Of a stretch of 64,000 bases of DNA, positions 9,064-17,551 are shown in pieces. The translations under genes and the position numbers were made by a program. Each line of letters starts with the position of its first letter. Position 1 is the first letter of the stretch. The stretch is from CAZRRV01 sp964602735 (GTDB taxonomy: Bacteria; Bacillota; Clostridia; Oscillospirales; Acutalibacteraceae), in contig CAZRRV010000002.1 in NCBI GenBank assembly GCA_964602735.1, positions 1-64,000 of the forward strand, written 5' to 3'. Under the pieces are notes generated by a model. That model did no database searches, was not told where the DNA came from, and saw only the letters and a program-made list of their open reading frames with translations.

Positions 9064-9652
9064 TCAGCTTTTTCCATTCGTTTGTTATGCTGTCCATAAT
9101 CTCGGTGGACACTCTTCGCAGTTCCTCGTGGGAGGAACCGTTCATTTCGAGTTTTTCGTGAGGAATGGGTTCGCCGAATCTTACTCCCGCCCGTGTGAAT
9201 ATCCTGCGCTTTCCGAAATATTCCACCGCGGCGGGTATAACCGGCGCGTTTACCTGCGAAAGTATCAGCGCTATCCCCGATTTCGCGCGGGTGGGGTGCC
9301 CCTCCCTGCAGCGCTTTCCCTCCGGGAAAATGCCGAGCATCCCGTCGGCGTTCAGAAGAGATATTGCCCGTTCGACCGCCTCTTTGCCGCCGGATCCGCG
9401 CCGCACCGGGAAAGCGCCCATTCTGCGGAAAAACCATCCGGCTATGGGATTGCGGAACAGCTCCTCTTTGGCCATAAACGAAATTCTCCGTGGGCAGGAT
9501 ATTATCAGCAGCGCCACATCCGCGTAACTGATATGATTGCAGCAAAGAATGATTTTGCCTTTTTTCGGAATATTTTCTTTTCCGGAAATGCGGAACCGGT
9601 ACAGTATCCTCACGAACGGATAGGCGAGTATTCTCATAACGCGGTAAAACAT
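9056..9652 (-). CDS. plsC: 1-acyl-sn-glycerol-3-phosphate acyltransferase
   Basis: PlsC transfers an acyl chain to lysophosphatidic acid to make phosphatidic acid at the inner face of the membrane. The 198-residue protein has the catalytic HX4D motif in NHISYAD near residue 39, the FPEGKR substrate motif near 110, and an N-terminal hydrophobic stretch (VMRILAYPFVRILY). It lies between cmk (3 bp away) and ispH (8-bp overlap), the usual clostridial order cmk-plsC-ispH. Unlike the two divergent acyltransferases at 57.7 and 60.3 kb, its motifs are canonical, so it is the likely housekeeping enzyme. Confidence 0.92.
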   Translation of the reverse strand: MFYRVMRILAYPFVRILYRFRISGKENIPKKGKIILCCNHISYADVALLIISCPRRISFMAKEELFRNPIAGWFFRRMGAFPVRRGSGGKEAVERAISLLNADGMLGIFPEGKRCREGHPTRAKSGIALILSQVNAPVIPAAVEYFGKRRIFTRAGVRFGEPIPHEKLEMNGSSHEELRRVSTEIMDSITNEWKKLNG

Positions 9653-9655
9653 TTG

Positions 9656-10324
9656 CTACTTCCTTTTATGGTTGATTATTTTCAGTACGGCATCTACCGT
9701 CTGCTCGAAATCAAGGTCGTCGGTTTCCAGCAGATAAGCGTCGTCGGCCCGGCGCAGCGGCGCGACATCGCGGTGCGAATCGTTATAATCGCGGATTTTA
9801 AGATCTTTCAGAATATCGTCGAATCCGACGTCCGCGCCTTTCGCTTTAAGCTCGCCGTAACGGCGGCGGGCGCGTGTTTCGGGAGAGGCGGTAAGGAATA
9901 TTTTAACATCGGCGTTCGGCAACACCACGGTGCCGATATCCCTGCCGTCCATAATCACATTATCGCTTTTCGCCATATCGCGCTGCATATCAAGAAGAAA
10001 ATCGCGAACTGCCGGCAACGCCGAACACCGCGACGCCGCCATCGACACCTCAGGGGCGCGAATAGCCTCCGATACATCTTCGCCGTTCAGATAAACACGC
10101 TGCGTGCCGTTATCGTCGCGGCCGATCCATATATCGGTGTTGTTGAGCACACCCGCCACAGCGTTTTCGCATTCGGCGTTTATCCCCGGTCGTAAAAAGG
10201 CGAGCCCTACTGCGCGGTACAGCGCCCCCGTATCGACATAAACAAACCCCAGTTTCCGTGCCGCGCACCTTGCCACGGTGCTTTTGCCCGCGCCGGAAGG
10301 CCCGTCAATTGCCACCGAAAACAT
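9656..10324 (-). CDS. cmk: cytidylate kinase
   Basis: Cmk phosphorylates CMP and dCMP. The 222-residue protein begins FSVAIDGPSGAGKSTVAR (Walker A) and contains the family motifs VDTGALYRAVGL, MDGRDIGTVVLPNADVKIFLTASPETRARRR and RDYNDSHRDVAPLRRADDA. The start at 10324 has GAGGAG about 9 nt upstream; the frame extends 14 codons further without support. It heads the cmk-plsC-ispH operon and is separated by 58 bp from the upstream flavoprotein gene on the same strand. Confidence 0.95.
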   Translation of the reverse strand: MFSVAIDGPSGAGKSTVARCAARKLGFVYVDTGALYRAVGLAFLRPGINAECENAVAGVLNNTDIWIGRDDNGTQRVYLNGEDVSEAIRAPEVSMAASRCSALPAVRDFLLDMQRDMAKSDNVIMDGRDIGTVVLPNADVKIFLTASPETRARRRYGELKAKGADVGFDDILKDLKIRDYNDSHRDVAPLRRADDAYLLETDDLDFEQTVDAVLKIINHKRK

Positions 10325-10382
10325 ACAGTCACACTCCTCGGTAAATTCCGTAACGGATAAATTCAAAGATTGCTTTCGGGGT

Positions 10383-11645
10383 TTACGCGCCGTCGTTCAC
10401 GGACCTTTCCGCGGCGCTTAATCCCGCAAGCCGGCCGGTTGAAAACGCTATTTGAAGATGATATCCGCCGGTGTACGCATCGGCGTCTAAAATTTCCCCC
10501 GCGAAATAAAGCCCGGAACGGATTTTCGATTCCATTGTTTTCGGGTTTATTTCGTTTAACGCAACTCCCCCGCGGGTCACTATCGCCTCGGAGATCGGCC
10601 GGAATCCCGTAACCGTCAGCGGGATGTGTTTTAGCGCGTTTACTATCGCGAACCGCCGCTCTTTCGTTAAATTGCCGGCCTTGGCGGAGGGGTCGACCCC
10701 CGCTACACCGAGACAGACGGGTATCATTCGCGCGGGCAGCAGATCCGACATGGCGTTTTTACAGTCGCGCGCGGAATATTTCGCAAAGTCGCGAATTACC
10801 CTGGCGTTCAGCGTTTTCTCGTCGAGAGCGGGTTTACAGTCGATATACAGGCGGTAATCGCCGATTTTATCCGGGTTCAAATGGGCGGAAGCGCTCAGTA
10901 TCATCGGCCCGCTGACACCGTAATGCGTAAAAAGCATCTCGCCGAAATCGCGGTAAACCGGCTTCTGCCGACCGTTTTCGAAAACCGAGAGCCCCGTATT
11001 CCGCAGCGACAACCCCTGCAAATCGCGCACCCACCGTTCTTTAACCGTAAGCGGCACCAGCGACGGAGCAAGTTTCGTTACGGTATGACCCGCTTCGCGG
11101 GCAAGCCGGTAGCCGTCTCCCGTAGAGCCGGTAGAGGGATAGGAGAGACCCCCGGTCGCGATTATAACGCGGGGGGCGTAAAAAATCCGCCCGTCGTCGG
11201 TTCTCACGCCGTATCCGGCGCTGCGGCTTTCGCGAAGTTGTGACACTCTCCCCCGCACGATGGTTGCACCGGAGGCGTAACGGATAAGCGCGTCGGCTAT
11301 ATCTGCCGCCCTGTCGGAACGCGGAAACACCCGTCGCCCGCGTTCGACTTTCAGCGGTACGCCGGCGTCGGTGAAAAAGCGGACGGTGTCGTCGGCTCCG
11401 AACCGGGTGAACGCGGAATAAAGGAATTTGCCCCCGTGTATTGTAGCCGCAATCAATCCGTAAACATCGGTATCGTTTGTAACATTACATCGGCCTTTGC
11501 CGGTAATCAGGATTTTTTTCGCTGGGCGGTCGTTTCTTTCGATAAGCAGCACGCGCGCTCCGCGTTCCGCCGCCGTTCCCGCCGCCATCAATCCTGCGGC
11601 TCCGCCCCCCGTAACAATTACGTCGTAAACCTCGGTCTGTTCCAT
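10383..11645 (-). CDS. NAD(P)/FAD-dependent oxidoreductase, HI0933/YhiN family
   Basis: The 420-residue flavoprotein has an N-terminal Rossmann FAD motif (VIVTGGGAAGLMAAGTAAERGARVLLIER), the family signature KKILITGKGRCNVTN at about 43-57, IIATGGLSYPSTGSTGDGY, and the C-terminal FAD-binding LYFAGEILDADAYTGGYHLQIAFSTG. The biochemical role of this widespread BaiN-like family is poorly defined. Its ATG directly follows the stop codon of the upstream membrane-protein gene, and it precedes cmk. The order HI0933 protein then cmk-plsC-ispH is common in Clostridia. Confidence 0.9.
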   Translation of the reverse strand: MEQTEVYDVIVTGGGAAGLMAAGTAAERGARVLLIERNDRPAKKILITGKGRCNVTNDTDVYGLIAATIHGGKFLYSAFTRFGADDTVRFFTDAGVPLKVERGRRVFPRSDRAADIADALIRYASGATIVRGRVSQLRESRSAGYGVRTDDGRIFYAPRVIIATGGLSYPSTGSTGDGYRLAREAGHTVTKLAPSLVPLTVKERWVRDLQGLSLRNTGLSVFENGRQKPVYRDFGEMLFTHYGVSGPMILSASAHLNPDKIGDYRLYIDCKPALDEKTLNARVIRDFAKYSARDCKNAMSDLLPARMIPVCLGVAGVDPSAKAGNLTKERRFAIVNALKHIPLTVTGFRPISEAIVTRGGVALNEINPKTMESKIRSGLYFAGEILDADAYTGGYHLQIAFSTGRLAGLSAAERSVNDGA

Positions 11646-12170
11646 TTACAAAAGCTTTTTCACACGGGGGTGCAACCGAAACACGTACAGTGAAACGAGC
11701 CTGGAAAGCGCGACGTCGTATACCGCGAAAAACACATTTGCGATTGCGGCGAAAGCGGCGTAAAACCAGAACAGCGGGATGTTACCGTTATCGACGGGAA
11801 TGCCGAGCAGGTATATCGAAGCGATAATATCCGCCGCCATGGCGAGATTGAAAACAAAGAATTTGATTATATATTCCGCGACGCGGTTGTTGCATTGTTC
11901 GATTGTACCTTTTACTATCGGATATATTCCGAAGAACAGGATATAAAGTATCTTCGCCTCGCTTTCGGCCATTAAAAAAATCAACACCGAAGAAACGGCG
12001 TAAGAGGCGTAAGCCCATTTTTTCGGCAGTTCCACGGCAATCACCATAATAAATATTCCCGCTATCGCCGGAGCGGCGTATGTCAAATACGGGATGTAGG
12101 AAAGGAACATCCCGACAACCGCCAAAGCCGACATCAGCCCGCAGAATGTTATTTTTTTCGTGTTTTTCAA
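11646..12170 (-). CDS. small polytopic membrane protein (unknown; ECF S-component-like)
   Basis: The 174-residue protein has about five hydrophobic segments, starting with FCGLMSALAVVGMFLSYIPY and including IAGIFIMVIAVEL, YAVSSVLIFLMAE, FFVFNLAMAADIIASIYLLG and FYAAFAAIANVFFAVYDVAL. The N-terminal segment resembles substrate-binding S components of ECF transporters or related integral membrane proteins, but no substrate motif is recognisable and no ECF ATPase is nearby. The stop codon abuts the ATG of the HI0933-type gene, indicating translational coupling. I do not recognise a specific family with confidence. Confidence 0.75.
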   Translation of the reverse strand: MKNTKKITFCGLMSALAVVGMFLSYIPYLTYAAPAIAGIFIMVIAVELPKKWAYASYAVSSVLIFLMAESEAKILYILFFGIYPIVKGTIEQCNNRVAEYIIKFFVFNLAMAADIIASIYLLGIPVDNGNIPLFWFYAAFAAIANVFFAVYDVALSRLVSLYVFRLHPRVKKLL

Positions 12171-12197
12171 AGCGAACGCCCCGTTTTGCCAACGCCG

Positions 12198-12821
12198 CTA
12201 ACAGCAACGGATTAAGTCGCTGCCCATCGATTCGCAGCAGCAGTCGGCGCAGATAAGAGATGAGCACATATCGCACGGAGTGCAAAAGCAGCCGCCGTTC
12301 GTATTGTTGCCGCCGTTATAATTCGGGTTTGATGTACCGCGGTACCCGCCGAATCCCCCGCGCTGTTTTTGCATTCTCGCGAAAGCCGCGCGGTATTCGG
12401 GATTTTCGCTGTCCATATTGCATGCGGTTGAAAAACTTGTATACGCCGCGTCGTACCATCCCCTCCTGTACGAAACGGTCCCGTTCAGGAAATACCATTC
12501 TGCCGAGCGCCGGTCAACCGGAACGCCGTCGAGCAGTTCCTGCGCGTCGTCGAGCCGGCCGGCGGCTATAAGCGATCGGATATCGGGGAACTCGCCGGAT
12601 GTGGAAAACGAATCGGCGGATTTTTTTCTGCTGCGGCGCGAGTTGATAATCGAATCGTAAGCGGCGTTAATCTCCTTCATTTTTTCGGATGCCATATCGC
12701 GCATATCCTGATCGGCATACTGATCGGGATGATATTTCCTCGCGAGCGCTCTGTACGCCTCTTTGATTTCGTCGTCGGTGGCGTTGCGGTCGATACCCAG
12801 CACCTCATAAGGGTTTTTCAT
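12198..12821 (-). CDS. J-domain protein with TPR-like region and Cys-rich C terminus
   Basis: Residues 1-65 are a J domain (NPYEVLGIDRNATDDEIKEAYRALARKYHPDQ) with the HPD tripeptide needed to stimulate DnaK. Residues about 75-145 look like a helical or TPR repeat region (AGRLDDAQELLDGVP, WYFLNGTVSYRRGWYDAAYTSFSTA). The protein ends with a Gly/Asn-rich linker and a tail with ten cysteines (CFCTPCDMC, CADCCCE, CC). It lacks the DnaJ G/F and zinc-finger architecture, so it is a specialised J protein, not dnaJ. Its ATG follows CGGAGGA and overlaps the end of the DUF5685 gene by 17 bp, so the two are coupled. Confidence 0.85.
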   Translation of the reverse strand: MKNPYEVLGIDRNATDDEIKEAYRALARKYHPDQYADQDMRDMASEKMKEINAAYDSIINSRRSRKKSADSFSTSGEFPDIRSLIAAGRLDDAQELLDGVPVDRRSAEWYFLNGTVSYRRGWYDAAYTSFSTACNMDSENPEYRAAFARMQKQRGGFGGYRGTSNPNYNGGNNTNGGCFCTPCDMCSSLICADCCCESMGSDLIRCC

Positions 12822-13674
12822 GTGAATCCTCCGATTTTTTTATCGCTTTATACGAATTTTCCAATCCCAGATAAACAACATTCTCCAGAATCGGCCGGAA
12901 ACGGTAAACCTTCAACGCCTCTAAACTGTCGGCGCAGACCGCTGCGCACTGATTCAGATTCGGCTCCGCGATTTTTTCGGCTATCTCGCGTACGGAAAGG
13001 CGTTCGGTGTACGGCGACAGGGGGTTGAACGAACCGTTTTTTATATCGTCGCGCAAATCCGCGAGGGCGTCTGATATATAAACCCAGCGGCCGAGCCCGT
13101 AGCCGAAAGTCCGCAGGATATCCTCCTGGGTTTTGTCGCACAGAGCGAAGAGTTCGGCGAGCGCCGCGGCGGTAGGTTCGGCGGCCTCGTCAAGCCCGGC
13201 GTTCCGTTCGGACTCCAGTTTGCACTGGCTCGCATAGTACTCTGCGCATATTTTTTCGACATTCGGAAACATCGCGGCCGCTTTTTTGTGTTTTCGGGAG
13301 AAAAGTGCGCGGAGTATGCGCCAGAACAGCTTTACGGCTCCGCGCCCGTCGCGGCAGTTGTCGATGAGTTTATAATATACGAGTATCATCGCCGCGGCGG
13401 CCGGATAATCGAAATCTCCGTTTTGCTCTTTATTACAAAAGCAGCATTTTTTCAGCGGATTTACAACACATCTTTTTCTCTCGAAACCGAAGAACCGCTC
13501 GGAAACGGAAACGCACAGCAACGCCAGAAACTGAATATCGTAACGCAACGCGAACCGGGACATTATTCCGAAAAGCCGACCCTGTCTGCGGCAAAGAGTG
13601 CAGTATACGGCCTTGTAGGTATCGTATTCGCAGAAACGCATCTGGGGTTTGTATGCCCGCACATAGCCAAACAA
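12805..13674 (-). CDS. DUF5685 family protein
   Basis: The 289-residue protein resembles DUF5685, a Clostridia and Actinobacteria family of unknown function that typically begins MFGYVRPYKPEL. Visible are YDTYKAVYCTLCRRQGRLFG, a Cys-rich segment with CCFCN, and YYKLIDNCRDG followed by helical sequence. The frame is open to 13713 with no Shine-Dalgarno there; a TTG at 13674 begins exactly at LFGYVRAYKP and has AAGGGTGGAG 6 nt upstream, so I choose it. The paired cysteines (CTLC, CCFC) suggest metal binding. Overlap with the J-protein gene suggests a joint task, perhaps chaperone-assisted maturation (inference). Confidence 0.8.
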   Translation of the reverse strand: MFGYVRAYKPQMRFCEYDTYKAVYCTLCRRQGRLFGIMSRFALRYDIQFLALLCVSVSERFFGFERKRCVVNPLKKCCFCNKEQNGDFDYPAAAAMILVYYKLIDNCRDGRGAVKLFWRILRALFSRKHKKAAAMFPNVEKICAEYYASQCKLESERNAGLDEAAEPTAAALAELFALCDKTQEDILRTFGYGLGRWVYISDALADLRDDIKNGSFNPLSPYTERLSVREIAEKIAEPNLNQCAAVCADSLEALKVYRFRPILENVVYLGLENSYKAIKKSEDSHEKPL

Positions 13675-13810
13675 CGGCGCTCCACCCTTCGCCCGGTCGG
13701 TTTGTTTATACATCGGTTATTTTACACTGTCGCGGGCGGAAAAGCGTGAACAATTCGTAAATTTTTCTTCGGACGCGCTAAAATATTTTCCCGAATTATA
13801 AAATTATCTA

Positions 13811-13838
13811 TTGATTTTAAGAGAAAAAATGCTACAAT
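13811..13838 (+). promoter_or_regulatory. Promoter for the zinc-ribbon membrane protein gene
   Basis: TTGATT at 13811-13816 and TACAAT at 13833-13838 have a 16-bp spacer, 33 bp upstream of an ATG with a GAGGGGGAG ribosome binding site. Confidence 0.55.
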
Positions 13839-13870
13839 TAAGTAAAAGATAATCGAGGGGGAGATTTATA

Positions 13871-14359
13871 ATGGCGTTTTGTACAAAATGCGGTCGGCAG
13901 TTGGAAGAAGGGGCTACGGTATGTCCGAATTGCGGCGAACCCGTAAAATCGGCGGGCGCGTCAACCGCCGGCGATAAAGTCCGCGATGAATTCAACAAGA
14001 TCACCGAGATGCGCGATACCACCTCCTCTTACGATCCGCAGGATATTGCCAACAACAAGGCGATGGCGGTGCTTGCCTATATAGGATTCCTTGTTTTGGT
14101 GCCGCTGCTCGGAGCCAAAGAGTCGAAATATGCCAGATTCCATACAAATCAGGGGCTTGTGCTTTTCATATTTGAGGTTGCGGTCGGGCTGATTTCCGCG
14201 ATTCTTGGCTGGATCCCGGTTCTGGGCTGGATCATAAAAATCGTGTGCGGGCTTATCGATGTTGTTGCGCTCGTGTTCGCCATTCTCGGCATTGTCAACG
14301 CGTGCAAAGGCGTTTGCAAGGAACTGCCGATTATCGGCGGTATCAAACTGCTGAAATAA
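13871..14359 (+). CDS. zinc-ribbon domain membrane protein
   Basis: The 162-residue protein starts with a zinc ribbon (FCTKCGRQLEEGATVCPNCGEP: CxxC-x11-CxxC), a polar linker of about 40 residues, then three to four hydrophobic segments in a DUF4870-like arrangement (AMAVLAYIGFLVLVPLLG, GLVLFIFEVAVGLISAILGWIPVLGWIIKIVCGLI, VVALVFAILGIV). The KYARFHTNQGLVLF segment between helices is typical of that family. Function is unknown. It is monocistronic, with its own promoter and a strong terminator at 14400-14431. Confidence 0.85.
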   Translation: MAFCTKCGRQLEEGATVCPNCGEPVKSAGASTAGDKVRDEFNKITEMRDTTSSYDPQDIANNKAMAVLAYIGFLVLVPLLGAKESKYARFHTNQGLVLFIFEVAVGLISAILGWIPVLGWIIKIVCGLIDVVALVFAILGIVNACKGVCKELPIIGGIKLLK

Positions 14360-14399
14360 TTAAAACCGCGTTGTTTCAGCCGCAATATTAAGAAAAATT

Positions 14400-14431
14400 A
14401 CGGAGAGGGGATGTAGCCCTCTCCGTTTTTT
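14400..14431 (+). terminator. Intrinsic terminator after the zinc-ribbon protein
   Basis: Stem ACGGAGAGG / CCTCTCCGT around the loop GGATGTAGC is followed directly by a run of six T. Confidence 0.85.
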
Positions 14432-14592
14432 ATGCGCCGAAAACCCGTGAGTTAGCCGTTCGACGCTGCCGCTTTGACAGCAGGCGTACCGTCGCGCGGG
14501 TGAACGGATATTCCGCGGCCACACCGCGCGATGACCGTTATGCGCTCGTGCGGTCGATCCGTCGAAACCGTTCGGGGGCATGAGGGCGAACG

Positions 14593-15534
14593 CTAATTGT
14601 CAAGGAAAGCGAATATTTTTTCCCAGTAGCCCTCCAGCACCGCATTCTCGGATCTGTAAATTTCGTGTTTTGAATTTTCTACCCGTACAAGTTCGGCGTT
14701 CGGAGCGGCTTTGACAAATTTTTGCTGCGCTTCCCCGTCGACCAGCGTATCGTGCGCCGATTGAAACAGCAATACGGGTATCTTTACGGTTCCGGCGGCT
14801 TTTACGGCCCGTTTCCCCGCGAGAACCGATTCTTTGGCCCAGTTGTAACTGGCCGCCGAGGTTTGCAACTGCGGCGTCTTGCGGCGGATTGCCTGATAAT
14901 AATCGAAACGGGCGCGCGAGGTGGCGACATCGTCTTCAAAACGGGCGTCCGGATTGAAATCGCCGTGAAAATAGAGCTTTTTCTTGCCCTGTCCGAAACA
15001 GTTCATAATCCGGCAGGCGGCAACGGCGACCCATGCGGGCATCGAGCCGATTAAAATTCCGAGCATCGGGGCGTTTAGCACCGCTTTTCTGAAATCGACC
15101 GTTCCCCGCTCAACCAGCAGCGCCGCGATGCAGCCGCCCATTGAATGACCGTAAATATACAGCGGAAGATCGCCGACGGCGGGTTTTACAATCTCTGTTG
15201 CAAACGTCTCGAAATCATCGACATACCGTTCGAACTTATCAATATGTACGATATTCGGATTGTCGACAAGCCGCGGCGAGTACCCGTGCCCGCGGTGGTC
15301 GGTTACGGCGACCCCGTACCCCGCACCGAGAAAATAATAGATTGCCTCGTGAAATTTAAGGCTCGCTTCGGTAAACCCGTGGCTGATTAAAACAACGCCT
15401 TTCATACTGTCGGGGAAATATGTTTCGTAATACAGCCCGTCGCCGAATTTTCCCTTAACGCAGAGCCGGTTCAGCGCCGGCTCCACGACAGTTTGCATCT
15501 CGGTTGCAAAATCCCGCTCGGATATGAGGGTCAT
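14593..15534 (-). CDS. alpha/beta hydrolase (monoacylglycerol lipase/lysophospholipase-like)
   Basis: The 313-residue protein is a serine hydrolase of the Hydrolase_4 type. It shows the oxyanion segment VVLISHGFTEAS, VAVTDHRGHGYS, the nucleophile elbow YIYGHSMGGCIAA with the catalytic Ser near residue 130, a later Asp in LLFQSAHDTLV and a His in VENSKHEIYRSE completing the triad. No signal peptide is evident, so it is probably cytosolic. The start overlaps the stop of the GPH transporter gene by 4 bp (ATGA), so hydrolase and transporter are coupled; the imported compound may be an ester (inference). Confidence 0.88.
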   Translation of the reverse strand: MTLISERDFATEMQTVVEPALNRLCVKGKFGDGLYYETYFPDSMKGVVLISHGFTEASLKFHEAIYYFLGAGYGVAVTDHRGHGYSPRLVDNPNIVHIDKFERYVDDFETFATEIVKPAVGDLPLYIYGHSMGGCIAALLVERGTVDFRKAVLNAPMLGILIGSMPAWVAVAACRIMNCFGQGKKKLYFHGDFNPDARFEDDVATSRARFDYYQAIRRKTPQLQTSAASYNWAKESVLAGKRAVKAAGTVKIPVLLFQSAHDTLVDGEAQQKFVKAAPNAELVRVENSKHEIYRSENAVLEGYWEKIFAFLDN

Positions 15535-16889
15535 TTGTTATCCCCCAATCCCTGTTCGATTCTGCGCTCGTTGTAGAAAGACAGCAGCACGCCGCCCAGA
15601 ATCGCGAGGCCGCCCGAAACGGCCGCTACGACGCGATAGCCGGTGCCGTTGCCCGCTCCGATAGTCGCAAGCGCGGTGAAAAGCAGCATGGCGAGACTTT
15701 GACCGAGCTTAAATGCGAATGTTCGTGCCGCGTAAAACATGCCTTCGCGGTTCTCCCCGGTCTTTCTCGCCTCGCACTCGGCGACATCCGCCACCATCGC
15801 CTGGGGAAGGATACCGAATATCGCCATCGGAAACGCCGCGGCAACGACCAGTATAAATCCCTGCGCTACCGGAGGAATACCGAGCCCCGGCCCCATGACC
15901 GATGTATAAATGAACGCGGCGGCAAATATTCCGAACGCGAGCATTACAAGTTTCTTCTTCCCCATTTTTCTCACAAGGAGATTCACCGGGATGTAAAACA
16001 CGAGCGATAACGCCGTCATTGATACGAAAAATACCGTGGACATGCTCTCGTCAAGCTTCAACAGCGAAGTTACGAAGAAAGGCAGCCCCGTTTGAAACAT
16101 CGTAAGACCGATCCAGTAAAAAATATCCGATGCCACAAACAGGCAGAAGTCTTTGTTCTTAAATGTTTTCACGAGTGAAGAAATCGCGCTGCCTTCGGTA
16201 GGTTTGGATTCGACATAATCTTTTTCGCGGATTGCCCATACCGGTACCAGCATGCAGATAAAGGCGACAAGAGCGAAAATCAAAAATGTAACACGAATGG
16301 CGGCGACGCGGCCGAGAGCGCCTTCCATTGAACCCCAGATAACGGGAGCGACATAAGCGAACGCTGTGCCGACGATAAATGTGAGTGAAATGGCGGTTGA
16401 AATGGTGAGACGCTGCTTCTGATTGTGTCCGAGTTCGGGGATGAGGGCGTTAAACGGGGTGCAGTAGGCGGTAATGGCGAGATAATAGGCCATAACGAAA
16501 ATGAACATCCACGCCACATTCACCGGGCTTTCCCTGTTTACCGGGGCACAGAATACAAGCACCGTGCAGGCTGCGAGCGGCAGCGACGCCCACTTCATAA
16601 ACGGAATGCGCCGCCCGTTTTTCGACTTGCAACGGTCGGAAAGCGAGGCAATCCACGGGTCGGTAACCGCGTCGAAAAGGCGGCCTATCGCCGTAATCGC
16701 TCCTATAACCGTAAATAAACCGAGGAAAACCCGCCCCTGCGGAACGAAAATGGTTTGACCTGCCGCCTGCGACGCGGCATCGGGCTGGTAAAAGTAGACG
16801 AGCCAGTTGGAAATAAGACCGGACATCATCGCCCATCCGAGCTGCCCCGTGGCAAAAGCCGCGATCTTGCCTTTCGATAAACTTTTCAT
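15531..16889 (-). CDS. GPH-family (glycoside-pentoside-hexuronide) sodium or proton symporter
   Basis: The 452-residue protein is an MFS transporter of the GPH/MelB type with about twelve hydrophobic segments. Family signatures include GRLFDAVTDPWIASLSDRCKSKNGRRIPFM in the first cytoplasmic loop, YYLAITAYCTPFNALIPEL, and AMVADVAECEARKTGENREGMFYAARTFAFKLGQSLA in the C-terminal half. Substrates are usually sugars or glycosides taken up with Na+ or H+; the specific one cannot be read from sequence. It is first in a two-gene operon with an alpha/beta hydrolase and has a promoter at 16913-16941 and ribosome binding site GAGGAGGAG. Confidence 0.9.
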   Translation of the reverse strand: MKSLSKGKIAAFATGQLGWAMMSGLISNWLVYFYQPDAASQAAGQTIFVPQGRVFLGLFTVIGAITAIGRLFDAVTDPWIASLSDRCKSKNGRRIPFMKWASLPLAACTVLVFCAPVNRESPVNVAWMFIFVMAYYLAITAYCTPFNALIPELGHNQKQRLTISTAISLTFIVGTAFAYVAPVIWGSMEGALGRVAAIRVTFLIFALVAFICMLVPVWAIREKDYVESKPTEGSAISSLVKTFKNKDFCLFVASDIFYWIGLTMFQTGLPFFVTSLLKLDESMSTVFFVSMTALSLVFYIPVNLLVRKMGKKKLVMLAFGIFAAAFIYTSVMGPGLGIPPVAQGFILVVAAAFPMAIFGILPQAMVADVAECEARKTGENREGMFYAARTFAFKLGQSLAMLLFTALATIGAGNGTGYRVVAAVSGGLAILGGVLLSFYNERRIEQGLGDNK

Positions 16890-16912
16890 GGTCTGCTCCT
16901 CCTCTCGGTTAA

Positions 16913-16941
16913 ATTTTATACTTTATTTTCGCGATTGTCAA
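16913..16941 (-). promoter_or_regulatory. Promoter for the GPH transporter operon
   Basis: On the minus strand TTGACA (16941-16936) and TAAAAT (16918-16913) are spaced 17 bp, about 24 bp before the transporter ATG; TATAAA at 16920-16915 is an alternative -10. Confidence 0.6.
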
Positions 16942-17435
16942 TATTTTATCAATAAAAAAAGCAAAAAAATTTAACAAATTGCGGCGGAGCCTTTTGCCAT
17001 GCCGGATAAACCGCGAATTTTTGATTTACAGGATTGATATTTCGAAAAAAAAATAATCGGGACATATAGACGGAAAATAAAAGAAAAACCGGGCGAAACC
17101 GTATAAACGGATAAAAACAGAGCAGTCGGGCCGCTTACAGTTGCCGTTCCCGCCCGTAACGGGGAGCGGAACATCGCGAAAGCGTATGCCGCCGTTTTAT
17201 CAAAGTCAGGGGCATTATGCGGCGTTGCCTAAACAATAACCGAATTACGGGGCGCGGTTCCGATATTAAGCTCGAACCGGCTGTCTGACGGCAAGGAGCG
17301 GTTCCCGTACCCCGCTCTTAAAAACCGAAGCGCCGGCATTCACCGTCAGTTGCACCGGGTTTGCGGCGGTGTGTTGGTTTTACCGGAATCCGCCGAAAGA
17401 AACGGAACGGAAAACAAAACTTTGGGTGCAGACGG
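16942..17435. other. Intergenic region with no gene
   Basis: About 500 bp between the GPH operon promoter and the clpC terminator. I see no convincing coding frame. It is AT-rich near 16960-17110 and holds a partial copy of the repeat end ATTATGCGGCGTTGCC at 17214-17229. Confidence 0.5.
17214..17229 (+). repeat. Solo end of the MITE-like repeat family
   Basis: ATTATGCGGCGTTGCC matches the right terminal repeat of the element at 62437-62606 in 14 of 16 positions, and about 30 bp of upstream sequence (CAAAG-TCAGG-GG) also aligns. I find no matching left end within 200 bp, so this copy is truncated or decayed. Confidence 0.5.
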
Positions 17436-17473
17436 AAAAATACCCTTCCGGCGGAAAATCCCGCCGAAAGGGT
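17436..17473 (-). terminator. Intrinsic terminator of the ctsR-clpC operon
   Basis: On the minus strand a 13-bp stem (ACCCTTTCGGCGG / CCGCCGGAAGGGT, one T-G pair) with loop GATTTT is followed by ATTTTT, about 80 bp after the clpC stop. Confidence 0.8.
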
Positions 17474-17551
17474 TCGGCATATAATATGCGTAATTCAACG
17501 GAATCGACCGTAAAACACCCGAAAGGATCCGGCGGGGGTATAAAATCACCG

